A stretch of 64,000 nt of DNA from Rhipicephalus microplus (lineage: Eukaryota > Arthropoda > Arachnida > Ixodida > Ixodidae): positions 55,715,271 through 55,779,270 of the forward strand of contig NC_134705.1 of assembly GCF_043290135.1 (NCBI RefSeq). The letters run 5' to 3'. Position 1 is the stretch's first letter; every line of letters begins with the position of its first letter. This document shows positions 11,961 to 24,377 of this stretch, piece after piece. The notes beneath the pieces are model-generated. The model ran no database searches and was not told where the DNA came from. It saw only the letters and a list, made by a program, of their open reading frames with translations. The position numbers and the translations under genes were made by a program.

Positions 11961-13486
11961 TGGCATGAAAATTATGAGAAGAAAGTGAACCGAACATGAA
12001 AATACACAGCAAGCGTAGTAGCCGATAAATACTGAAAAGAAAACTGCCGAATTCGCAACTTGACAAACGTAGCACAAAGAAAAAGAAACGCTAAAATGGC
12101 CTAACAGGTCCCCATAGGTTATGATACGCGTTTAGAGAGCGTTTGCGTTGACCTGCGTTCTGACATGAGTATACACTCTCTCGCCATTCCGAGGAAAGTT
12201 TTGCACAGGTGTACCTCTCCTTCACTACCGCAAGGCTTCGACACAAGTGCGCAGGCAAGACGACTGTGCGTGACGACTGGCTTGAGCCTGACGTCCGAAG
12301 AAACTGTTCATGTGCTCCTTCGTTCCACACAATGCCTGCGCTAGGCGGCGGCACGCCAGACGCAGACGTGGGGCGACCGAATAAGGTCGGCAGGGAAGAC
12401 GCTTAACGAAAATCGTGGCGTGCGGCCAATAGGCAGTATTTGACTTTATTCATCAATATAGTCCATCACTTATTCCCGCCAGAACCACCAAAAATACTGT
12501 TCGGGCCTAATTGAAACTCGAGGTTTGGTAAACTTCGTCTACTTTATTGATATATTTTCTACAATAACGTTGCGAAAAGTGAGACGAAATAATTTATCAG
12601 TACGCTTGAGGGTATCCTGTGCACCTCAAATGCATGCCATCGTAACTGGTGGCTACAGAAAGAAAAACAAAACATTGGCAGACATAACAGATGGCTCGTC
12701 TGCATGTAAGAAGGAACCGTGCTTCACAGAGAACTATATCATCACTTGGCACCACTATCTTAGCATCACGTGGCATCACTTGGCATAACATGGCATCATT
12801 CGGCAATAGCAGTAGTTCATATGACCAGGAAAAACTAAAAGCCGATGAGCTCTGCTATGCTTTTATCGTTAAACTGATATTGCAAGCTACGCGCGAATTT
12901 TCTCTTGAATTCTATTTAAACAACTCCCTTTTGCTAAGGAGTTTTCTCTAACGTTATATCTATATGATTTGTCGTTTTACAGCCTAGTTAAAAAATAAAT
13001 GGCAGTAATATTTTAATACTATCACCGTTATCTTTGTTCCTTATTGTGGGTACTCGTTGTGGCAGGTTTTACTGAAGATTCCATTGTTTAGGTGCCGTCA
13101 GGGAGTTTAGTTTTGCATGAGCATTCATGTACTCTCTTTTTTATTAGAACTAAATCACGCATTTCTTTTGACAAGATGTGAGTTCGAATATTGGCCTTAA
13201 GTTATGTGTCAGCTTTTTACCGCGTTGCAACGCGTCTGTGCAAACATGTATAAATTGCATTATATTACATTAACTGTTCTTATTCATAAATTACACAACC
13301 AGCTGTTCGTTGCCATGCACCTTTATGCGCAATGAAGATCAAAGTTCGTAGCACATAGCCAGATGTAACACATATTGCTATATTCGAAAATGTGTATCGA
13401 TAGAATGCCTCTTTTTTTCATCACGCAAGCGCAGATCAAAAGAATATAGGTAGTCCAAGACTACATTGGTTAAAATCAAGAGAAAA

Positions 13487-13640
13487 AGAGAGAGAAATAG
13501 AGAGGGAATTCAGGGAGGTTAACCAAGCTCGGCTTGCATGGTAGGCTACTGTACACTTGGGGTGGGGGAAAGGGTAATAAAAATTGGGAGACTCTTAAGC
13601 TTGGCCTTTGAGAGTTGAACGCGATAGCAAAATCCAGCCC
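13487..13640 (-). mobile_element. LINE 3'-UTR module fragment
   Basis: The plus strand contains AGGGAGGTTAACCAAG followed by TAGGCTACTGTACACTT. This is the reverse complement of the tail module seen at 5.07-5.26, 49.03-49.22 and 62.1-62.2 kb. It is non-coding and 5'-truncated. Confidence 0.6.
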
Positions 13641-14308
13641 CTAGTGCACCCTTCAACCGGTAAGCGCATACTTATTCATATGTTTTTTCACATGCACACG
13701 CACGCACACAAACACGCTCACAGTAGATTGGACCAGCACACGCCATTATCGCCGAGATCTTTTTCATCGTGACACCTGTCGAACTAAATGCGTTGAAAGG
13801 GCCCTGAAAGACTTTTTTAAGCAACCATGGAATTAATTTACTAGCAGAGCCTCTTGTCCCACGAATTCAGCTGTGCAAAAGTTTTAAAAATCCATCCGCA
13901 GTGAGTGGAAATACAAGGGTTTGTCTTATGCTGCTATTACATTATCTATTCTCTCGTCCTGACGAAAGCAATGGAAGCTAAGCAGGGAGGAGTTGCAGGG
14001 CAAAGAAACTACCGCGCTTTGTGACCTTGAGCACTTTTTCTTTTTTTTTAGATTGCGCGGCTTTCTCAGTGTGATCGCGCGTGCACACGTGTTCGAGTAG
14101 CGGTTTGCCGTGGCTATCTCGGTAACTTGAATTTTCGGTCACACAAGCACAGATGATTTTTCGCTCACAACGAACGCGGCTGACGCCAGCAGCGGGTTTT
14201 CTACAACACGAGCTCTTTAACGCTATTGCATTAATAAAAAGAAAACAGATAGAAAAGGAGTAAGAAAGAGATGGATGAACAGTCAGCTCCAGACTACACA
14301 GCAAGGTC

Positions 14309-16120
14309 TCATGGTGTTGTTTCACAGGTACTCGTAAGTCTGGTGGTCCTTAAGAGGCACAAGAGGAGCTTTCGTGGCTTTGCGCGTATGTGAAATTTTC
14401 GGCTAAGGTCCAGGATTTTTTCTGTAAGCGGTCGTGAATGCAGCTGACGGAGCTTGGCTTCCATAATGCGTCGTTCCGACTGGTATGCTGGCCATTGACA
14501 TAGAATGTGCTCAAGCGTCTCCTCGCAGGCGCAAAAGTTGCATACCGAACTGCTCGCCATTCCAAGGAGAGAAGAATACGCTTTCGTAAGTGCCACGCTC
14601 AACCTCATGCGACACAACAAAGTTTCAGCGCGTCGTGGAATTCCGGATCACAAACGAAGCTGCAAGTCTGGGTCGATTGAATACAGGCACGCGTTGGAGA
14701 AATCCGTCGTATTCTACTGTAGGAGAGTTATACGGCGAGCAAATGATTGCAGTCGCTTTGCAATGTTCGTTTTCAAGAGTGGTATGGGCGTACGCAGGTT
14801 TTGGTCATGAGCCGATCGATCAGCTTCATCCACGCAGTCATTGCCGACACTTCCGCAATGACTCGCCAACCATTGAAATCCAATATCCTTACATTCCTCG
14901 AGAGCTTCGTGGTAGTCATGTCTTATCTGATATACTGATCAATCGTGTAATCCGTGCTGTATATAGCAAACCGTAGTGTCTGTAAGGTTGACCTCGAGTC
15001 GCAAAAGATCACATCACCTATTGATTAGGTTGCTGCTGAAGAATGTATTAACTGCACCTAAAAGCGCTGTGAGTTCTGCAGTGGTCGACGTCGTGGTGTG
15101 AGAGAACTTGTATTGAACCAACACATTACCAGATGAAACAACCACTGCTCCTGTAGAGCTGTTGAAATTAGTGGAGCCATTGGTGTAAACATGTATGCGG
15201 TCAAAATATGTTTCGTCCAACAGATGCAAAGTCAATTGCTTCAGGGCTAGTTGTGCCATGCGTGCCTTCTTAACGATTTTAGGAACCGTTAAGCGCACGC
15301 CAGGTTGACGGAGACTCCAGAACGCAGATGCTAGACGCATCGCAAGTTTGAAGTCAGGCGGTAATATGTCCTGGTGTTTCGTCACAACACGGCATAACGA
15401 AGTATGGGGCCTCCGCGCTGTCAAACACGCTAAATGATATGACGGAAGCCGCGATAAACGCCGAATGTGCGCTCTCAGCGTCTCGACAATGACATACGTT
15501 GTGACCGGCTGTTTTTGTGCGATAACGATAGTTACCACTGTAGATGAGCATCTTGGAAGGCCAAGACATGTTCGAAGTACTTGGGCATGTATGCTGTATA
15601 GTGCACGGATGTTAATCTTGCACGTGTGGGACAGGGCAGGAAGGCTGTACCGGAGAAATTCGAGAAAGAGGGCTGTGTAAAGCTGCAGCATGGAGTGCAC
15701 GGAGAGGCACCATTATTTTCCGGCAACGAACTTGGACACATTCTCAATGCCAATGAGCTTTTTCTTCCAGTATGCGACATGCGGACTCCAGGTTGTAAGT
15801 CACATTCTACGATGACACCTAAGAATCTATGGCTCCTCTTATATGCAACAGATTCGCCATCGATGCACAATGAGTAGAAAGACATCGGTTTACGTGTAAG
15901 CGACACCGCTTCGCATTTTTCTGTGCCAATAGTCATACCTTGCTGGCGAAGCCATGCCGATGTCATTGTTACCGACTGCTGTATTCGTGCGCGCACTTGT
16001 GGCCGTGTTATGCCAGGCGCCCAGATGCAGATATCGTCGGTGTAAATAGATATAAAAGGCGTCTGTGGCAGAGTTTTGGTGAGCCCAATCTGAACCGGAT
16101 GGAAAAGAGTCATATATCAA
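14309..16120 (-). pseudogene. Decayed LINE with RT, RNase H and C-terminal domain (I-superfamily-like)
   Basis: Reading on the minus strand, 15,532-16,113 encodes the reverse transcriptase palm with the intact catalytic YTDD box (ISIYTDDICIWAP, near 16.03 kb) and the RFLGV segment. 15,014-15,700 (another frame) gives the linker and the start of an RNase H domain, where the usual YTDGS reads YTNGS. Further RNase H remains (a WLASHCGSVGN block) lie around 14.8-14.9 kb. 14,309-14,620 gives the C-terminal Cys/His domain (CNFCACEETLEHILCQWPAY). Several frameshifts and stops separate these pieces, so it cannot make a full protein. The endonuclease end is missing. It sits antisense within intron 1 of cystatin A. 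Confidence 0.85.
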
Positions 16121-16444
16121 GCTTGCTGTATTGCCTAGGATGACGTTACTTGAATAAGAGCAAACTTGAGTCTATTTTTAACATACATCACGCAGTTCCA
16201 AAAAATCTGTCTCATATGGTTGCTCAGCTAACGAAAAAAGCAGGCAGAAGTTCATTGTGGTTGATACAGTAAAACAAACATTTGCCTTCCATCTCAGCAT
16301 ATTCCGCTAACTGATCAGAGACAGAAATTTGGCACCACGTACGTGTAATTAGGTAATGTGTCCAATTATTCTACTTGGACCACAACACACATATTATCAG
16401 GCATGAAGCACTGGTGATATCAACATTTCTTGTGACAAACCCAC

Positions 16445-16687
16445 ACCTTGATTCGATATGTGAGGTTTAACGTTCCAAAACAACCATATGATCTTGAGAG
16501 ACGCTGCAGTGAAGGGCTCCGAAAATTTCGACCACCAGTGTTCTTGAACATGCACCCAAATCTGGGCACACGGGCCTACAGCACTTATTCCTTCAATAAA
16601 AATGCTGGCGCCGGAGCCTGGATTCAATCCCGTGACATACGGGTCAGCAGCCGAGTATCTCAGCCACCAGACCACCGCGGCGGGGCT
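16445..16687 (-). mobile_element. Ruka-like SINE, near full length
   Basis: On the minus strand it begins GCCCCGCCGCGGTGGTCTGG and carries the A-box and B-box head (B box reading GGATTGAATCC), then the body ending ATATGGTTG..GGAACGTTAAACC. AACCCAC occurs on both sides (16,438-16,444 and 16,688-16,694) and may be the target-site duplication. It lies about 390 bp upstream of cystatin A exon 2, antisense to the gene. Confidence 0.88.
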
Positions 16688-17076
16688 AACCCACTACTTC
16701 TGAGTGTCACTTGACAAGAGGAGGTGAGGAAATTGGCAAAATCGAAAATTGAGTATATACGCTACAATGAAATGAAGGGTCAAAAATAAACAAATATGAG
16801 TGAAAAAATATTAGCCAGGACCTGTAAAGAGTATTGATAATATTGAACTTTTACATTTAGCCGAGGTGCAGTTCTATTTAGTAATTGCAGCAAATAACAA
16901 TACTTGTGTCACTTTAACCAGATTTTTACAGATACGAGAAAACAGCGGCAATCCCTCACATGACTGTTCTACTGCGCTTGTGAAAAAGCATCTTCCGCAG
17001 TATCTTGAACAACGAATATACGCTCTGAAACCAAACTCGAGAAATGACTGTTTCCCTCTGCATTAACGCTTCGCAG

Positions 17077-17181
17077 ACCGTGGCCGGTACGAACTACCGA
17101 ATTAAGTTCAAGACAGCAGAGTCAAGATGCAGGATTGGTGAAGAGTACGACAAGGAAGTCTGCCTTTCCAGAAACAGAGAG
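17077..17181 (+). CDS. Cystatin A, coding exon 2
   Basis: 35 codons in phase 0 between an acceptor ending CTTCGCAG and a GTAAGT donor. It starts TVAGTNYRIKFK, so with the terminal Gln of exon 1 it completes the QTVAG loop that enters the protease active site. It also carries two cysteines (SRCR and EVCL) expected to form the first disulphide region of type 2 cystatins. Exon length and phase are identical to exon 2 of gene B. Confidence 0.93.
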
Positions 17182-18684
17182 GTAAGTCATTTTTTCCTCT
17201 ATTAGAAGTCATTCATATCAATCAATAATTATTGCAAAATAAGCAGAAGTTCCTATTGAAATATTACATTTCATAGAAGATCACACGTTTGAAGGACACC
17301 TACAGAGGCAAATAATTGTTGGTGCAGTGCAAAACGCCGTGCGTCTAAAATTATCACATGCTGTAGAGATGTGACCAGTTTAATGGACTGATTATCTTTT
17401 TACGCAGTGAAGGCAGGTGGAAACGCCAAATGGAAAAATTAGAGCACTTTCTACGAAAAGCCCATTGCCCTTTAGGAATTCCAGAAAGTGACCTCTTGCA
17501 ATCGGGTCGTAGAGAGGGAATGAAGTTGGTGTAGGCTGACTGGCACATTCGCCCGGACTGCCCAGAATGAGCGGGCCTCGTTGTCTCACCTATCATTCGA
17601 CTACGCTTCGTGTGGATGTGCGCTGCGTCTGAGAATGTAGCACGCATGACGCACGCACGTGAAAAAATGAAAAAGGATTTGCCCCATTGTAATTGTCTTT
17701 AACAGTGACGCCTTTAACAGTGTCTTCCAGTGGCATTCATTAGCGCTTCACTTTTGCTTCCGCGAGATAAATGGCTCACATCTAATCAGTCGCCAATAAA
17801 CACGAGATGGCACTTATCTGAGTTATTAGAGTGGCTGTGAGGCCGAATTCATTTAGTTACTTGAAGGACTTTATTGAAGAGTTCCTTGTTAAAAGGTCTA
17901 CATTTATCATTGCACCCGACCAACTCTTGCACCCAAACATTCTACCGCGTCATTGCACCCGAACAGTAATTCATACTTCATTGTTATAAGTTCTTGAGAG
18001 CTTGCCTAATTGATGTCTTTATTCATCGCAGATATCTGCAGCTCCACAAAAATCACTTTAAAGATGGAAAGCGACAAATCGCTGTCTTTTTTGTGTAGAT
18101 TTTCAGGCAGGTTTTATGAAACAGACTGAATACCATCGATAATGATCAAACAATACGCAAAAAACAGGCCTCTATCTCACCAATATCAGTTTTAGTGCAA
18201 AATTCAACAAAGCTCACAAGAAACTTCCTAAATGAACGGCTATGCTGCCTACAACGTTTTTGTGGAACTGCATTTTATTTCGTCCAATGGTTTCACAATG
18301 ATGCCTCACTTGCATAACAATCAAAGCTTTATTCTATGCGAGTCTCATATTCGTCGCCTTCAAAAAATAAGACTACTAGACACACTTTTTAGGATAAAAT
18401 ATATTGGTTTGTGTTCCAAATCTATTGCATGAAGCGACTTCGAGGTGCCTGGGGTTAACGTTAAGGGCTCGTATTTCAATAGCAAGAACCCAGCACGTGA
18501 TCGTGCGCGGGAGAGAGACAAAACGCATCAGCTCGTGAGCATGTTTTGTAATTGCTTTCATCATACTCGACACTTCGTAGAAAGTAAGCGTGTAACTGTT
18601 GTTGCCAATTGTATTCATTTTAAACACGAGTTTTCAGTGCAAAATAAAAGCGTTTCGAATGCTTGTGTGTTTTCTGTTCCACAG
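17182..18684 (+). other. Cystatin A intron 2 (1,503 bp)
   Basis: Bounded by GTAAGT and a pyrimidine-rich TTTTCTGTTCCACAG. No mobile element is recognised in it. Confidence 0.85.
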
Positions 18685-18786
18685 ACGGTCAAGGACACTT
18701 GCACAGCTGTCGTCTATGACGTTCCCTGGCTCAACGAGTGCTCACTCACGTCATTCAACTGTGAAGGAACAAGAATGTCAACGTAG
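18685..18786 (+). CDS. Cystatin A, terminal coding exon
   Basis: 33 codons plus stop, phase 0. It contains KDTCTAVVYDVPWLNEC, whose Pro-Trp is the second hairpin loop of cystatins that contacts the protease, and the terminal Cys in SFNCEG. Counting exon 2, the mature protein has five cysteines, one more than the four that make the two conserved disulphides. The extra one directly follows VPWLNE, where gene B has Arg. Confidence 0.93.
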   Translation, partial: TVKDTCTAVVYDVPWLNECSLTSFNCEGTRMST

Positions 18787-18841
18787 TGAAAAAGAAACTA
18801 TGCTCTACTTCTTGCGAATGAGTCTTGCCAATAATGTGGAA

Positions 18842-18847
18842 AATAAA
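18842..18847 (+). terminator. Polyadenylation signal of cystatin A
   Basis: AATAAA lies 56 nt after the stop codon of exon 3, a plausible end for a short 3' untranslated region. Confidence 0.7.
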
Positions 18848-19099
18848 TTTCGTGGACCAAGAGAATGACGTCTTTCTTAGAGCAAATACGCATCGAAGGT
18901 CGTTGGCTGCTTCTGAAACAGCCCTGCACCAAGTATAGAAGTAGTTTAGCATGACAGTATCATTGGAGTATCTAGTTTGGCGAGAGTATATCAGATACTG
19001 CACAAATATAATGACGTTGTCGTCGCTGTGTGCGACCTGAGCACATTCTATCATTTGGATGGAGATAAAATGGTAGAGGTCCTTGTATTGTGAGATGTA

Positions 19100-19206
19100 A
19101 GTGCCTGTTAAGGAGCACAAGGTGATCAAAATATGCGAAGCCCTCCACTACCACGTCCGTCATAATCATATCGTGATTTTGTGACTTCAAACCCCAATGA
19201 ATATTA
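19100..19206 (+). mobile_element. SINE 3' fragment, second subfamily
   Basis: AAGGTGATCAAAATATGCGAAGCCCTCCACTACCACG..CATAATCATATCGTGATTTTG..CTTCAAACCCC matches the 3' body of the SINE subfamily seen at 36.15 kb. It has no tRNA-like head. Confidence 0.65.
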
Positions 19207-20169
19207 TCAGCAGATCGCTCTTAAGCGGGATATGTTGTGCGCGCTGACAAAGGTAATCGCAATACCAACTCCAGAGTAAACTCCGTGTGCTGGCACTCTG
19301 TTCAAAAAAGGAAAGGTGGCTGTGCTTGACAGGGTCAACACCGCACTTCCGCAATGGTTTCCTTTGGCTCAGTGCTGAAGTTTCATGATTATGCTTTCGG
19401 ATCATGTTGCTTTGTCGAAGGCAAAATGGTGCTTGACGCGGATCATGTCATTCTCATTGGCATAAAAGATTTCACGGGTGAAACAGCGGGAATAGTTGTG
19501 CTGTTCTCGCAAACATCGAGGCACTTCGGTGAACGTCATTATATTTATAATTGAAGAACAGGTCTAGCAAGCCTGAATTTGAAGATGGCAACCGATAATG
19601 TGTATACAGGTCTCTCCGCAAGGTGCTATCACTTGTGCGTTGCGTTGCTACACTGCTACAAGCAAGGTCTTCTTAGTTTTCGAGGTAACAACGCTACGAC
19701 TCATGCTGATGGTTGCATGTATCTCATGGAGTCCTGTTGTTCCATTAATACCCTAATACGCTTGCCTTCCATTTAATTACAGAACGACCTGGGGCAGTGT
19801 ATATTGAGGTAAGGCAAGGAATAGTTAAAATTGCAGTAAAAGGGCTTGTTTCTTTGCGTTCACCGGTTATTGTTATCATGCTTTTAATGAATAAGGTTGT
19901 GTGCTTCCGAAAACTCGCTTGTTCATGTTGGCTGTTGATATTCAGAACAGATATATGCGTGCACGTTAGGAATGCACCGACATTATCCCCCGAATGCAGA
20001 GATGTTACTTCACTCGTACTTGACTCGTTCTTGACTCAAGACAGCCTTGCCGCTTGCCATAAATTGTTCTCGAACTTGCGGGTGACTTGAAGGCGACTTG
20101 GCTCGGTCGAAGTCAGGACAACTTTCAAATCAGCAGCATGGCTAGCTTGTAAGCGACTCATGCGTTATT
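19207..20169. other. Intergenic, nothing recognised
   Basis: Only short frames without motifs are present. Confidence 0.5.
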
Positions 20170-20740
20170 CCAACATGGCCACCTCTCAAACGCACGTCGC
20201 GCGGAGGTGGTTGCTTTTGAGTTTGTTTGCCTTGCCATAAGCGTAGCATTTCTTGAGGTGTACTGCCTGTCGAAGATTGCTTCACCCGCTTTGCGTAATC
20301 CAAGAAATTCGATGGAGTTGTACGATGAGCAACAATTCCACGCTCGGTACAGATTTACGAAGAACGCAATGCGGGAGCTGCTGGCTATCTTGTCACTCCG
20401 TGAAGGTGGGGACCACTGAAGACAGCCTGTGCCTCCAACGTTACAGCTACTTATGGCGATCAGGTTTTACAGCGTTGGCACATTTCAAACAGTCATCGGG
20501 AATCTTGTCCGCATTTCGTAGTCGACAGTGCGCCGTTCAGCCAGAAAAGTTACGCTATACTCATCTAAAAGCACCTGTACGCAATGCTGGGGCGCTTTTC
20601 GCAGCCGGTAGCACTTCCTATAGTTATACTGGACTTTCATGAAATGGCTGAGGTCCCTGGTGTTACAGAATGTATCACCTGCACACACGTGCGTAATAAC
20701 AGCCCGGTGGTGATCCATAAGTGTTCTGTAACGGCAAAGT
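20170..20740 (+). pseudogene. HARBI1/Harbinger-type transposase remnant
   Basis: An N-terminal segment (NPRNSMELYDEQQFHARYRF, then KNAMRELLAILS) matches the HARBI1 pattern in which residues RYRF precede the helix-turn-helix. After a frameshift, another frame continues LLMAIRFYSVGTFQTVIGNL up to a stop. After a further shift comes FHEMAEVPGVTECITCTHV, the region of the first catalytic aspartate. The family normally has CIDCTHV there; this copy has Thr in place of Asp. The rest of the DDE nuclease domain is absent. No terminal inverted repeats were found. This is a dead DNA-transposon fragment. HARBI1-derived host genes exist but are intact, unlike this one. Confidence 0.8.
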
Positions 20741-22142
20741 CCTTTCTTGTGTTTCTAAAATACAACGACATTTTTCGTTGTTTCCGTCTCTTTCAGTGAA
20801 AAATTGACTCTTTGTTGTGTCTGTGAGCCTAGTCTATCCTTTCGTACCACCTAGGGCGCTGTTTACCGCTCAGAAAAGCATCGCTTGCAACAAAAAGCTA
20901 CAAAAAATTTCTAAAAAAAAAAGAGGCGCCCCTGTCATGGGTTTTCTAATCATGTGCCTCCCCCTTCACCATCATGCAAAGAGACGTTGCTGCACCTCGT
21001 AAGACAAAATTTTGGCGAGGGCGATGTCCTCACCCCCGCTTTTTCTCTTGTTTACCAAGTTCAACAAAAGGATACGAATCACTTTTTTTCAGAACGTTTT
21101 TATTTTTTCACGTATAACTTCGATCCACCCTAGTACAAACATGTCCACAGGTGAATAGAAAGGCGAATACTTTGAAAATTGCGTTACCTCACGAGCCAGG
21201 TTAGCCTAAATACACGCTGTGGCGTTCAATTGAAAAAAAAAACAACAAAAGAACCTAACGCGATGCTTGTTTCGGCTCCAAACAAGAAAGCGTGGAGAAA
21301 CGCACAGAATTTTGGTGGCGACTATAACCAGTGGGCAATGCCAGATCACAGAAACAACACTGCACATCGCTGTGGCCTTAGAGTTGATATATATTAACTC
21401 TATGGCTGTGGTGGCAGGCACCACGTGCCACTCGTTAGTCGAAAAATGTCAATTATACGCTTGTGGCACTTTGTTTTATAGCTGTTTTGAAATGTACGAT
21501 CTTTTTTTGCTGTAACAAGTGCCTTACGTTAACAACTTTATTACTAACCTCATTACCTGGCGAAAAACGTGTTTCTGCTTAGAAGCTCGTTCTTGACTTG
21601 ACCAAGCAAAACAGCCTACGCATCTATGAAACGCGATGTCTACTTCTTGCTTCACACCGACTTACTCAATTCAAGCCGAAGGCGCGAGCGAAGTAACATC
21701 TCTGCATTCGGAGGTATTTATATACGCAGGAACATATTTGTACATACACGTACATGTGACCTTCGCGTGCGCGTTTCTGTGCGTGTGTATACATATGTGA
21801 AATCAAAAATCATTGTCGGGAAGGAATACAGCAGCTTAATGTGAGAATCTGTAGCACTAGCACTTGCACAGAAAACAAGCATATGTGAAAAAAAAATCAG
21901 TCACACACCTAACGCAACAAATTTTCTAAAGTTCTTGCTTATATAAACAAAACTATATTCCGTGCTTATATGTAAGCCGAAATATTCATAAAAATGCACA
22001 CAAGCTAAATATTGGTGTACTCAACGAGGGGAATGAAGTTGTCACGAGCGGATCGATTAAAACAACCTCCTGTGGTGTTCCTCACCTTCTTTCCAATGCG
22101 TAAGTTTCTCATTCGTGATCCCGAGGGCAACGAGGCGTTGGC

Positions 22143-22234
<92 letters not shown>

Positions 22235-24344
22235 TTACTTGAAATTAGCCTCTGTTGCCGCGGTCTGATATCGAAGCGAGGAGAACCTAATTCATTGAAA
22301 AGAATCTATAATATTAACTTGAAGTGTTTCATTCTGCGCAACTTCAACAGAACCGCAAGCGTATCTTTCATGAAGTAAAGTGTTTATTTATGCGTTTTTT
22401 CAACTGGCCGTAAGATATTCAGTTTGAGCCCCTGTAAAACTCAGTTTATTTATGCTAAACTTCATAAAAAGTTTCAACTGCCACCTAAGTATATTTCCAC
22501 TCACTTTATCAACCACACAAAAACTATTTCACACTGTATTTAAATATGTTTTACGCCCTGTTGCGCAACAGACATAGCAAGGCAGTGTGCGTAACATAGT
22601 GGCTTGGAATTCGTTTCTCACTTGTTTATTGAATTTATGAATTATTAGTAATTTTTGCACGATCGCCATCGAGCACACTATTTAACCCTCTCAACACAGC
22701 AATCGCTACAGACTGTCATTTTGGGTTAGGGTTGGGCAGTATAAATTTGGGCTAACGTATTTCAAGGCCACCAATACTCTTGAGCAAAAATACAAGCAAG
22801 CACTTTGTTGATTTTTGCCGCTTAGCATTCAATCTTAAGATGGTGCAAGTGTAAATGCACTATTAACAAGCAGTTAGGCTACATTTTTTATAAAAGCAAT
22901 GAGATACCAAATGTATATGTGGGCACTTTCTCATGGGTTGAATTGGGTGACTTACGTAAACAACACATATTTGAGCCAGCTGGCGGAGCACGACACGTCG
23001 AAGAACTTTTGGACATTGTTAGTGCTTTCCATATGAAGCACACCTTTATTAAATAAAGAGGCAATGACGACGTATGATTCTTACATAAGGACACATTAAA
23101 TATGCTTGAAGTTTGAATACCTTAATGCTCAATGCCACTTACTTGCTTGCTTGCTTGCTTTGGCCCCTACTTCATAAAATTGAGCAAAATAAGGTGCGGC
23201 CAGAAGGGCGGACACCATGGCTGGGCGCAATGAATAATGTTTTCCGGAAAGGGTGTGTTTACGTAACACCATATTACTAGACTTCTGAAAACACTGCTTC
23301 TAGTCCACAACATTGTGCGTAGTGCTTCTTTTATATCCCTTGTAGTTGAGATTTCAGCAAAACAGTTTAGCAATAACTCAACACAAGAAAGGTTAGAAAC
23401 GCCATTTGATGTGTTTCGTATCTTGCAAAGTGCCAAAGAAGTGCTCCCACAAGCTGTCAGTGTGCGACAGCTCTAAAAAAAGGCCAAGAACGTTGGAGAC
23501 TTGGCCTCTTTGGTGGAGTCACCTTAGTCTCACTTTTTTTGGCTATAACATATGAGAGATTAAAGAAACCATTTCTCGTTGCACAGGCGCTTTAATAAGT
23601 TATTTTCCTGCATAGGATATTCAGTAGCCATAGCATATTTGTGTTGTGTGTGGATGTGTTTTGTTGTGTTTTATTCTTGAGAATGATAAGATATTAGACT
23701 TGCAACAGTGGCCACCATGGCGTAATTTGCCGGGGCGTTATTTGCCGCGTAATTGTATATTGCAATAGCTTTTTTTATTTGTGCTTTGATGCAGTGACAT
23801 AGGGTACGTTCAGCTAGTGAGAATCAGTAAAAGACCCCAATTTGTTTGTTCTCGCTACTGAGTAAAGTGTGCTTAAGAATAAAAAATTTCTAAATTCATT
23901 GCACTTTTTTTCATGAAGAACTTTTTTTCAGCTGAAACGTAATTTTAAACATAAACGAAGGGGAAAATATGTCGCGATGCGATGTTTGAACATTTAATCA
24001 TCTGTACATTACTTAAACATTGTACAGGTTTCAGACATACAATATATAATTGCTTCATCGAAATGGTCTTAAACAATATAGCATAAAATAGATCACGACA
24101 TACTCTAATAATACCCATTTGGCATTTCAGTCAAAAGTAGCAGTTTTTTTTTGCCTGGAGAGGGTACACATGTTTTTTAAGGCATCGTCATTTGTTAGAT
24201 CCTGTTGTTTTGAAAGATTAGCGATCATTATTTGAAGAAATAGTGGAAAGGCCGACATATTTCATTTGTTGATTTTCCGATAGCAGTGATCTTAATTCGA
24301 CGTCGACATTTCAACAAACAATATAGCGCAAAGCTGAAATGTTT

Positions 24345-24345
<1 letters not shown>
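20741..24345. other. Intergenic, no gene recognised
   Basis: AT-rich DNA with short frames only. A (GATA)n array at 22,143-22,234 and a short (CTTG)n run near 23,141 are the only structures noticed. Confidence 0.5.
22143..22234. repeat. (GATA)n microsatellite, about 23 units
   Basis: Uninterrupted AGAT/GATA repeats. Confidence 0.97.

Positions 24346-24377
<32 letters not shown>

Larger units (their letters stand above)
11578..17076 (+). other. Cystatin A intron 1 (5,499 bp)
   Basis: GT at 11,578 and AG at 17,075-17,076. The intron contains a SINE fragment, a LINE 3' module, a decayed antisense LINE and a near full-length antisense SINE, which largely explain why it is almost twice the length of intron 1 in gene B. 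Confidence 0.85.
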
